30,729 bases of DNA from Firmicutes bacterium UBA5449. GTDB lineage: Bacteria; Bacillota; SHA-98; UBA4971. Under the pieces are notes generated by a model, which did not search any database, had not been told where the DNA came from, and worked only from the letters and a program-made list of their open reading frames with translations. The stretch is from NCBI GenBank assembly GCA_002424305.1, contig DIQZ01000039.1, positions 25,472 to 56,200 of the forward strand, read 5' to 3'. A program made the translations under genes and the position numbers. Below are positions 1 through 6,650 of this stretch, in pieces (position 1 is the stretch's first letter; every line of letters begins with the position of its first letter).

Positions 1-309
1 GAGCATGTCCTTGAAATAGTCGATCTGGTGCTGATTATGACAGTAAACCCCGGATTTGGAGGACAGAGTTTCATAGATGAAATGGTGCCCAAAATCAAGC
101 AGGTGCGGAAAATGGTAGCAAGAACCGGACGAAATATTGACATTGAAGTTGACGGTGGGATTAATGATATCACTGCTCCCGTTGTTGTAAGAGCCGGAGC
201 CAATGTATTGGTTGCAGGAAGCTTCGTGTTTGAAAGCGATGACCCTGACGAGAAGGTGGAACTCCTTCGTAAGGTGTGCCTTCCCGCTGACCCTTCTCTA
301 AATAGCTGA
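1..309 (+). CDS. rpe: Ribulose-phosphate 3-epimerase, C-terminal part (5'-truncated by window edge)
   Basis: Cytoplasmic TIM-barrel enzyme that interconverts D-ribulose 5-phosphate and D-xylulose 5-phosphate in the pentose phosphate pathway. The frame is open from base 1, so the gene starts before the window and only about the last 102 residues are present. The segment MTVNPGFGGQ is the metal and substrate loop typical of Rpe; EVDGGIN carries the second catalytic aspartate region, and GANVLVAGSFVF is the phosphate-binding strand near the C terminus. The stop is followed closely by a hairpin terminator, so rpe probably ends its own transcription unit. Identification is secure; the N-terminal half cannot be judged. 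Confidence 0.95.
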   Translation, partial: EHVLEIVDLVLIMTVNPGFGGQSFIDEMVPKIKQVRKMVARTGRNIDIEVDGGINDITAPVVVRAGANVLVAGSFVFESDDPDEKVELLRKVCLPADPSLNS

Positions 310-346
310 ATTTGCCTGTGCTAATTCCTATGTTTACCTGCTGTTT

Positions 347-370
347 GCCCTCGATGCGTCGAGGGCTTTA
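347..370 (+). terminator. Rho-independent-like terminator after rpe
   Basis: A perfect 8-bp stem GCCCTCGA / TCGAGGGC closes a 4-base loop (TGCG) and is followed by TTTA. The T run is short, so termination may be partial. It sits 37 bp after the rpe stop and directly abuts the next promoter. Confidence 0.6.
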
Positions 371-379
371 TGTTATAAT
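371..379 (+). promoter_or_regulatory. Extended -10 promoter for the unknown-protein/ftsH-like pair
   Basis: TGTTATAAT is an exact TGn-TATAAT extended -10 element. No convincing -35 lies 16-18 bp upstream, where the terminator stem sits, but extended -10 promoters can work without one. The predicted start point near 386 leaves about 28 nt of leader before the gene at 414. Confidence 0.6.
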
Positions 380-413
380 TCAGACAACCTTATAGAAAGG
401 TGAGGGGAGAGGA

Positions 414-995
414 TTGCAACTGTTTAAGCTCGATATTAAACGAACGGCTCTGGTATTCATTGTTACACTTCTTGTGCTCTACGGGGGCAAAGCTGCAAGC
501 TACAGTCTGCAAGTAAGAAAACCCCTCGATGAGTTTTTTTCACAGCAGGCTGAGGTTATTAACTACACTGTCGGGCAATGCAAAGACGGTTTATGTGTAA
601 GCGTGGAGCTGGGCGACGTTGAAGACATCCAATCACAATATGTCCAACTTTGGGCAGGTATTGCAGAGGCCACCGGTAGGATTCCCGGAAGTCTCAGCAT
701 AGTGGACAGACGCAATCGCGAGCTGGAGGGAACCTTCCGTCATATGCGGATTCATATTGAAGAAGCGCTATGTAGGGGGAGTTTCTACACTATGTCCCAA
801 GCGATAGCAGAGAAAGCCGAAGAAGCCGGACTGGATAGGTGGGATGTGGGAGTCGATTCAGACTATATATATGTACAGCTACACAAAGGGGGAAGTTATC
901 TCTATGAAATCATCCCCAGGGAAACAGGCGCCCGGCAACATTCATCAGCAACCCTTTCTAATCTTCAGTCCAGGCTTACAGGGAGTGCCGTTTAG
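414..995 (+). CDS. Unknown membrane-anchored protein, partner of FtsH-like protease
   Basis: I do not recognise a named family. The 193-residue product has a short basic N terminus, one probable transmembrane segment at about residues 11-29 (ALVFIVTLLVLYGG), and a soluble remainder of about 165 residues. Two cysteines (CKDGLC) lie near residue 56, an arrangement that could form a disulphide if the domain is extracytoplasmic. The start is TTG, chosen because GAGGGGAGAGGA lies just upstream. The protease gene begins 32 bp downstream with its own ribosome site, so the two are probably co-transcribed from the extended -10 promoter. A role as adaptor or substrate-presenting partner of that protease is inference from position only. 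Confidence 0.75.
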   Translation: MQLFKLDIKRTALVFIVTLLVLYGGKAASYSLQVRKPLDEFFSQQAEVINYTVGQCKDGLCVSVELGDVEDIQSQYVQLWAGIAEATGRIPGSLSIVDRRNRELEGTFRHMRIHIEEALCRGSFYTMSQAIAEKAEEAGLDRWDVGVDSDYIYVQLHKGGSYLYEIIPRETGARQHSSATLSNLQSRLTGSAV

Positions 996-1027
996 ACTCT
1001 GTATCCGGAAAGGATGAAGGGAACATC

Positions 1028-2530
1028 ATGATTAAGGAAATCGGGATTGGGGCGGCCCTTGCCGGAATTGTGTTCTTGGCTGTCTCAGGTTACGATATCA
1101 CGCTTTTTCTTCTCGTTGCAGTGTTTGGTGTTGCGATATGGTTTATTCGATCAGGACCTGCACTGGGAAAAAGGTTTCAAATTCTGGGAGGCAGCAAACA
1201 AGATCAGGGAAACACAAATGTTCACTTTGATGATATTGGCGGACAAGAAGTGGCAAAACGCGAGCTACTTGAGGCTCTGGACTTCATAGTTGATTCTGAG
1301 CACTCACGACAACTGGGAATCAGGCCACTTCGAGGAGTCTTACTGACCGGCCCGCCGGGAACCGGAAAGACACTCATGGCTAAAGCTGCCGCCAATCACA
1401 CAGAGAGCGCTTTTGTGACATCGTCAGGATCAGAGTTCATAGAGATGTATGCAGGCGTTGGTGCCCAACGGGTGCGCCAATTGTTCTCTACTGCACGATC
1501 TTGCGCATTACATGAGAAACGTGACTCTGCTATGATATTCATAGACGAGATAGAAGTCATCGGAGGAAAACGGGGAAGACATACCAGTCATCTTGAATAT
1601 GATCAGACTCTTAATCAGCTACTTGTTGAGATGGACGGAATAAATCCGTATGATGATGTCAAAGTTCTTGTGATAGCGGCTACGAACAGGGCAGACCTGC
1701 TTGATTCTGCTCTTCTCAGACCGGGTCGATTTGATCGCATAGTTCGGGTAGACCTTCCTGATCGAGAAGGTAGGCTTCACATACTAAAGATTCACTCCAA
1801 GGGGAAGCCGTTTGAATGCAATGTGAATCTTGACGAGATTGCCAGGGATACGTTGGGATTCTCCGGAGCCCACTTGGAGAACCTGGTGAATGAAGCTGCT
1901 ATCCTATCAATGCGAAAAGCGAAAACCACAGTTGGTCAAGAAGAACTGAGAGAAGCCATAGATAAGGTGATTATGGGAGAAAAACTGGATCGTCGTCCCA
2001 ATGAGGAAGAGATGGACAGAATAGCACACCACGAGGTAGGTCACGGAATAGTCAGTGAGATATTAAGGCCGGGGTCAGTATCAACTGTCACTGTAATGTC
2101 CAGGGGTCAAGCGCTTGGCTACACGAGACAAGCCCAAGAAGAAGACTACCATCTTTATACCCGCGACTACCTGGAAGAGCAGATAGCCATACTCCTGGCA
2201 GGCTCAGTTGCTGAAGAGCTGGTATTTGGGTCAAAATCAACGGGTTCATCAAACGACTTTGAGCAGGCCTTGGAGATTTCACGCAAGTTTATTTCTGCAG
2301 GTATGTCTCAGGCAGGGATTGTTACTATTGAAGAACTCCCGAAGCAACTATATTATGAGACAGTAAGTAGTATTCTAAAGGCTCAAGAGAAGAGGGCCTC
2401 CATGATTCTGGAATCAAAACTAAGTGTTCTCAAGGAAATCAGCGCATGTATACTTGAAACTGAGAAGATTGAGGGCGAAGAGTTTCGAAGAATGCTCGGA
2501 ACAGACGACACATGCGTAAAGGCAAGCTAA
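1028..2530 (+). CDS. FtsH-type AAA+ zinc metalloprotease, compact paralogue
   Basis: Membrane-bound ATP-dependent protease. At 500 residues it is shorter than classical FtsH (about 610-650). Two hydrophobic stretches (about 6-20 and 24-41) are separated by only about three residues, so the usual extracytoplasmic domain is absent. The AAA+ module has Walker A GPPGTGKT (108-115), Walker B FIDE (171-174) and the second region of homology with arginine finger RPGRFDR (231-237). The pore loop reads MYAG instead of the usual MFVG. The M41 peptidase zinc motif HEVGH is at 335-339, and the probable third ligand is Asp410 in SSNDFEQA. All catalytic parts look intact. It is preceded by an unknown membrane protein and followed by cinA after 120 bp. 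The C-terminal tail is divergent, so it is unlikely to be the main housekeeping FtsH. Confidence 0.88.
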   Translation: MIKEIGIGAALAGIVFLAVSGYDITLFLLVAVFGVAIWFIRSGPALGKRFQILGGSKQDQGNTNVHFDDIGGQEVAKRELLEALDFIVDSEHSRQLGIRPLRGVLLTGPPGTGKTLMAKAAANHTESAFVTSSGSEFIEMYAGVGAQRVRQLFSTARSCALHEKRDSAMIFIDEIEVIGGKRGRHTSHLEYDQTLNQLLVEMDGINPYDDVKVLVIAATNRADLLDSALLRPGRFDRIVRVDLPDREGRLHILKIHSKGKPFECNVNLDEIARDTLGFSGAHLENLVNEAAILSMRKAKTTVGQEELREAIDKVIMGEKLDRRPNEEEMDRIAHHEVGHGIVSEILRPGSVSTVTVMSRGQALGYTRQAQEEDYHLYTRDYLEEQIAILLAGSVAEELVFGSKSTGSSNDFEQALEISRKFISAGMSQAGIVTIEELPKQLYYETVSSILKAQEKRASMILESKLSVLKEISACILETEKIEGEEFRRMLGTDDTCVKAS

Positions 2531-2650
2531 GTGGCTTTCCACAAATGCTCGCCGGGTTTGTGTACAAGTACTGTGCAGATTTTGGGCTCTTGATTTCATG
2601 GGATAAAGTGGCGTAGACTCATGGCGCCGTACGTGGGAGGGTATTAAAGC

Positions 2651-3895
2651 TTGACTGCAGAAATTCTGTGTATTGGCACTGAACTACTCCTTGGTCACGT
2701 TGTAGACACAAACTCGGCTTACATTGGTCGTAAACTTGCAGGCATTGGAATCAACTTGTACCATAAGACCACTGTGGGGGATAATAAGTCCAGAGCTGTG
2801 GCGGGACTACGGGAAGCGCTCAAACGAACGGATCTTGTAATTGTCACCGGCGGACTTGGTCCGACTGAAGATGACATAACACGAGAAGTGGTTTCCGAAG
2901 TCTTTGGCGTGCCACTGGTTCGTTCTGATGAAGCACTGAGCCATGCTTCGTCTTTACTGAAACGATGGGGGCATCAAGAACAAACAAGCTTGATACCACT
3001 GGCACAAGTCCCTGAAGGCGCAGGGCTAATACCGAATCCCCGCGGTACAGCGTGCGGTATCATAATGGATAAGATGGGCAAACGAGTGATTTGCCTTCCC
3101 GGTGTACCAGGCGAAATGCAAGCCATGATGGAGCTTACCGTCATTCCCTATTTAGCCGGCCTTGCAGGAAAAGGTGAGGTTATCGCCTCTAAGGCTCTGA
3201 GGATCTGTGGTCCCGGAGAGGCTGAAATCGAAGACAGAATAAGACATCTTCTTCATGGAAAATCGAATCCGACAATCGCTCCGCTGGTGTCGTTAGGTGA
3301 AGTCATGTTAAGGATAACTGCAAAAGCTTCTTCAACCGGGGAAGCTGATGCGATGATTGATCAGACTGAAGCTGAATTACGAAAACACCTGGGATACGAT
3401 ATCTATGGAACTGAAGATGATGAGATTCAGCATGCAGTAGTAAGACTACTCGAAGAGCGCCATATGAGATGTGCAGTAGCAGAATCAGTTACCGGAGGAC
3501 TCATTTCTCACAAACTCACTGAGGTGCCCGGCTGTTCAGGAGTACTAGGTCTTGCAGTAACAAGTTACAGTAATGATGCGAAAATAAGGATTCTGGGTGT
3601 GCCGGATGACAAAGTTCAAAAGCATGGAGCAGTGAGCAGGGAGATTGCTCTTGCAATGGCAAGGGGGGTTCTATCCCTTTCAAGTGCGGATGTAGCCATT
3701 TCTACCACCGGTGTAGCAGGCCCTGCAACTGACGATCATATGCATGGAGTGGGCCTTGTTTATGTGGCACTTGCGTGGAAGAACGGAATCACCTGCGGAC
3801 GCTTTCAATTCTTCGGAACCCGTAGCGAAATCAAAGAGAGAGCTGCCAAGAGAGCCTTGGATATGCTTCGCAGACACCTACTAAATCATCACTAA
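2651..3895 (+). CDS. cinA: CinA: competence/damage-inducible protein with nicotinamide-nucleotide amidase domain
   Basis: Cytoplasmic two-domain protein of 414 residues, the usual length. The N-terminal MoaB/MoeA-like domain (about 1-170) begins EILCIGTELLLGHVVDTN and contains GGLGPTEDD. The C-terminal PncC-type domain (about 255-410), which deamidates nicotinamide mononucleotide in characterised homologues, shows AESVTGG, HGAVS and TTGVAGP. The common Cys in AESCTGG is Val here, but the neighbouring Ser, the proposed nucleophile, is kept. The TTG start is supported by GGGAGG ten bases upstream and by the family's typical N terminus. A cinA-thpR-recA order is a common Bacillota arrangement. 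Confidence 0.95.
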   Translation: MTAEILCIGTELLLGHVVDTNSAYIGRKLAGIGINLYHKTTVGDNKSRAVAGLREALKRTDLVIVTGGLGPTEDDITREVVSEVFGVPLVRSDEALSHASSLLKRWGHQEQTSLIPLAQVPEGAGLIPNPRGTACGIIMDKMGKRVICLPGVPGEMQAMMELTVIPYLAGLAGKGEVIASKALRICGPGEAEIEDRIRHLLHGKSNPTIAPLVSLGEVMLRITAKASSTGEADAMIDQTEAELRKHLGYDIYGTEDDEIQHAVVRLLEERHMRCAVAESVTGGLISHKLTEVPGCSGVLGLAVTSYSNDAKIRILGVPDDKVQKHGAVSREIALAMARGVLSLSSADVAISTTGVAGPATDDHMHGVGLVYVALAWKNGITCGRFQFFGTRSEIKERAAKRALDMLRRHLLNHH

Positions 3896-3992
3896 GTAGG
3901 AACTTATGACGAGATAAGAATGGTACAGGAAGGCAATATCGAATATTTGTGGAATCATGTTCTTAACCTGAAACTCGACTGGAGGCCTGATT

Positions 3993-4571
3993 GTGGGTAC
4001 TGTTCGATGCTTTGTTGCAGTGTTTCTTCACCCATCTCTTCGAACGGAAATGACTACCCTCCAAAAAAAGCTGTCATATAGCGGGGCGGATATTAAGTGG
4101 GTTGAACCTGACAATCTCCATTTCACCTTGCAGTTCCTGGGAGATGTGGAAAATGTGCGCATTCCCAGTATTACGGATGCACTAAGGGACTGTTTGACTG
4201 ATTCCTGCAGATTTGAACTGGAACTGAACACCATAGGGGCTTTCCCGAATCTACTGAACCCAAGGGTGCTTTGGGTAGGGGTAGGTGCAGGTAGAGAGCG
4301 CCTGATAAGTCTTATGTCAACTGTACAAGAAGCAATGAAAATGGAGGGGTTTGCACGAGACAGTAAAGGCTTCTCACCACATTTAACCATAGGGAGGGTC
4401 CGTTCATCTCGGAACCTTAAGGCACTTACGGGGAAGCTGGGTTCCGGCCTGACTGTAAAAGGCACGATGGAAGTTACGGAGATTCAGTTTACTACCAGCG
4501 AGTTGACAAATAAAGGGCCGATATACAGTCCGATTGAGATCATTCCTCTTCGCGTCTCCTCTGAGATTTGA
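3993..4571 (+). CDS. thpR: RNA 2',3'-cyclic phosphodiesterase (2'-5' RNA ligase family)
   Basis: Member of the 2H phosphoesterase superfamily that hydrolyses 2',3'-cyclic phosphate RNA ends; the physiological substrate in bacteria is unclear. Two H-x-T-x motifs define the active site: HFTLQFLG at about residues 45-52 and HLTIGRVR at about 130-137. The length of 192 residues is normal. The start is GTG, seven bases after a GGAGG ribosome site. It lies between cinA and recA with short gaps and may be co-transcribed with cinA; recA has its own promoter downstream. Confidence 0.92.
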   Translation: MGTVRCFVAVFLHPSLRTEMTTLQKKLSYSGADIKWVEPDNLHFTLQFLGDVENVRIPSITDALRDCLTDSCRFELELNTIGAFPNLLNPRVLWVGVGAGRERLISLMSTVQEAMKMEGFARDSKGFSPHLTIGRVRSSRNLKALTGKLGSGLTVKGTMEVTEIQFTTSELTNKGPIYSPIEIIPLRVSSEI

Positions 4572-4600
4572 CGCATGAACGCGATATATAGAGCTAAGTA

Positions 4601-4616
4601 GGGAACAAGCGTTCCC
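4601..4616 (+). promoter_or_regulatory. LexA (SOS/DinR-type) box upstream of recA
   Basis: GGGAACAAGCGTTCCC is a perfect palindrome with 6-bp arms around a 4-bp centre. It contains the GAAC-N4-GTTC core of the Gram-positive SOS box and matches the Bacillus consensus CGAACRNRYGTTYC except at the first base. It lies 57 bp upstream of the -35 of the best recA promoter, farther than a simple blocking operator would be. Confidence 0.75.
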
Positions 4617-4673
4617 ATATTGGTTTTCGGTTCCCACATGGCGGTCAGTAAGAGTCACGGAGAATTACCGATG

Positions 4674-4702
4674 TTGAGAGCAATGAGCAATTAGGATACA
4701 AT
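4674..4702 (+). promoter_or_regulatory. Sigma-A promoter of recA
   Basis: TTGAGA (4674-4679), a 17-bp spacer and TACAAT (4697-4702) match the vegetative consensus at 5/6 in each hexamer. The predicted transcription start near 4709 leaves about 29 nt before the chosen recA ATG. This also rules out a TTG at 4702 as the translation start, because it would not be transcribed. Confidence 0.75.
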
Positions 4703-4737
4703 TGTCATGGACAAGCATAGGAAGAAGGGAGAACCTT

Positions 4738-5775
4738 ATGGACAAGGATAAGAGAAAAGCCCTTGACATGGCTTTGTCACAAATAGAAAAACAATTTGGG
4801 AAAGGTTCTATTATGAAGCTGGGTGAAGCAGGTGCTCAATTCGAAGTTGAAGCGATTCCTACAGGAGCTTTATCGCTGGATATCGCACTGGGAATAGGCG
4901 GTATGCCGCGTGGGCGAGTCATTGAAATCTATGGTCCGGAGTCCTCAGGCAAGACAACGGTTGCACTTCACATAATTGCTGAAGCACAAAAGGCCGGAGG
5001 CATAGCAGCTTTTATCGACGCAGAGCATGCTCTGGATCCGATTTATGCGAACCGACTGGGCGTTGATACTGATAACCTTCTCATTTCTCAGCCTGATACC
5101 GGGGAGCAAGCTCTGGAAATAGCTGAAGCCCTTGTGCGAAGCGGTGCCATAGACGTAGTCGTCATAGACTCTGTTGCAGCCCTGACTCCGAGAGCAGAGA
5201 TCGAAGGAGAGATGGGTGATTCTCACGTTGGACTGCAGGCCAGGCTCATGTCGCAAGCTCTGCGAAAACTAACTGCAGCTATAGGAAAGTCACGTACCTG
5301 TGCCATTTTCATAAACCAGATACGTGAGAAAGTCGGAATCATGTTCGGGAATCCCGAAGTCACACCCGGGGGCCGCGCTCTGAAATTCTACTCTACTGTA
5401 CGCTTGGAGGTACGGAGAATAGAATCTTTAAAGCAAGGCCAGCAAATAATTGGTAGTCGTACCAGGGGTAGAGTTGTAAAGAACAAGATTGCCCCTCCGT
5501 TTCGCGATGCAGAATTTGACATTCTTTATGGACAAGGTATATCTCGCGAAGGATCCATACTGGATCTGGCAGAAGCCAATGGGGTCATAACGAGAAGTGG
5601 CACCTGGTATTCATACGGAGAAGTCAAAATGGGACAAGGCAGGGAAAACGCAAGAACCTTCTTGCAAGAAAACCCGGATATCACGTGCGAAATCGAAGCT
5701 AAAGTCCGGGAACTAGTGGGCCTAAAGCCTTCTGAGCCATCTAAGAAAACTAAGAGTAAGGAAACTGATAAGTAA
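4738..5775 (+). CDS. recA: Recombinase RecA
   Basis: ATP-dependent strand-exchange protein of homologous recombination and co-protease for LexA autocleavage. The ATG at 4738 gives 345 residues, the normal length, with AGAAGGGAG just upstream. Visible motifs are Walker A GPESSGKT (66-73), Walker B VVVIDS (about 140-145), the L1 region after GEMGDSHVGLQARLMSQ and the L2 segment around GGRALKFYSTVR. The C-terminal tail is short and lysine-rich rather than strongly acidic. An SOS box and its own promoter lie upstream and a strong terminator follows, so recA can be a monocistronic SOS gene with additional read-through from cinA-thpR. Confidence 0.98.
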   Translation: MDKDKRKALDMALSQIEKQFGKGSIMKLGEAGAQFEVEAIPTGALSLDIALGIGGMPRGRVIEIYGPESSGKTTVALHIIAEAQKAGGIAAFIDAEHALDPIYANRLGVDTDNLLISQPDTGEQALEIAEALVRSGAIDVVVIDSVAALTPRAEIEGEMGDSHVGLQARLMSQALRKLTAAIGKSRTCAIFINQIREKVGIMFGNPEVTPGGRALKFYSTVRLEVRRIESLKQGQQIIGSRTRGRVVKNKIAPPFRDAEFDILYGQGISREGSILDLAEANGVITRSGTWYSYGEVKMGQGRENARTFLQENPDITCEIEAKVRELVGLKPSEPSKKTKSKETDK

Positions 5776-5834
5776 TTCCTTAGACGTTCTGTCTGTGCAC
5801 AACATCCTGTTGTAACCTACTCTTTTGATTTCAA

Positions 5835-5859
5835 GGAAGGATATTATCCTTCCCTTTTT
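5835..5859 (+). terminator. Rho-independent terminator after recA
   Basis: GGAAGGAT and ATCCTTCC form a perfect 8-bp stem around a 3-base loop, followed by CTTTTT. It lies 60 bp after the recA stop and should separate recA from recX. Confidence 0.85.
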
Positions 5860-5971
5860 CGTCTTATACAGTGAAGTATGAAAGAAAGGACTTTCTCCGC
5901 AAAACGAGAACATGTATGATAGCGAAGATGAACACCATATCAATACCAATTATGGATAGTGTGGGCACAAC

Positions 5972-6436
5972 ATGGAGAAGACTGTAAAACGCGGCAGGCA
6001 ATATGCTCTTCGTCTCCTTACAATAAAGGATCGTACAACGAATGAGCTCGCAGACAGACTGCGAAGAAAAGGTTTTAATGAGGATGTCATCGATAATGTC
6101 ATCGCCGAGATGCAAGACTTAGGTTATGTCGATGACAAGAAATATGCGATGCATTTCGCACAGTTACGAGCAACATGTAACAAGTTTGGACCATACAGAA
6201 TTCGCATTGAACTGGAAAAGCGCGGAATATCTAAAGACATGGCGGAAGATACTGTCATGCGCATCTTCCAAGAGGGTAGGGAGGAGGCCAATGCCCTCGA
6301 GGTTGCGAAACAATGGATTGCACGAAAGGGCATAGATGATAGGGAAAAAGCCCTTCGAAGGCTTTACGCGTACCTGGCAAGAAGAGGCTTTGCACCTGAT
6401 ATCGTCAGAAAGACGATTAGAGAAGTACTAAAATAA
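5972..6436 (+). CDS. recX: Regulatory protein RecX
   Basis: Small helical protein that binds RecA filaments and modulates their extension and activities. The product has 154 residues with the repeated three-helix pattern of the family: ALRLLTIKDRTTNELADRL near the start, GYVDDKKYA at about 51-59, and a final repeat ending GFAPDIVRKTIREVL. The ATG start has only a weak purine-rich region upstream. The 196-bp gap after recA holds the recA terminator and a weak TATGAT (5915-5920) that could be a -10, so recX may be separately transcribed. Confidence 0.93.
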   Translation: MEKTVKRGRQYALRLLTIKDRTTNELADRLRRKGFNEDVIDNVIAEMQDLGYVDDKKYAMHFAQLRATCNKFGPYRIRIELEKRGISKDMAEDTVMRIFQEGREEANALEVAKQWIARKGIDDREKALRRLYAYLARRGFAPDIVRKTIREVLK

Positions 6437-6494
6437 GTTGTCATTAGACCTAATGCGACCCTAAACCATTAGCGGAAGCACCTGGGGATTTACC

Positions 6495-6523
6495 TTGACA
6501 CTTATATATCGAAAAGGTACAAT
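6495..6523 (+). promoter_or_regulatory. Sigma-A promoter of rny
   Basis: Perfect -35 TTGACA (6495-6500), 17-bp spacer, and -10 TACAAT (6518-6523, 5/6). This is the best vegetative promoter in the window. The predicted start near 6530 gives a leader of about 120 nt before rny, much longer than ribosome binding requires. Confidence 0.85.
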
Positions 6524-6555
6524 AACGATGAATTCCGGTTCCCGCCTGAGATACA

Positions 6556-6630
6556 GCTCCGGCACTAGACCAAGTGACGATATGATAAGTCTTTTATCTA
6601 GTAGCCGAGTTCATGCTCGGCCTTATTTTT
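6556..6630 (+). promoter_or_regulatory. Candidate transcription attenuator in the rny leader
   Basis: Terminator form: GCCGAG (6604-6609) pairs with CTCGGC (6616-6621) around a small loop, followed by CTTATTTTT. Antiterminator form: ACTAGA (6564-6569) pairs with TCTAGT (6597-6602), and the stem continues after a bulged A with CTCCGGC (6557-6563) pairing GCCGAG (6604-6609) with one bulged C. The second stem captures exactly the 5' arm of the terminator, so the two folds exclude each other. The effector is unknown, and I do not recognise a named riboswitch class. Confidence 0.6.
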
Positions 6631-6650
6631 GAAAAGGAGGTGTATAGAGT

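Noticed and set aside
4702..4737. Upstream in-frame TTG start for recA
   Set aside because: It overlaps the -10 of the recA promoter and would add 12 residues absent from the family.
6524..6640. Known riboswitch or T-box in the rny leader
   Set aside because: No T-box GGUGG/ACC-type motif and none of the conserved cores I know (c-di-GMP, c-di-AMP, purine, preQ1, ZTP) is recognisable.
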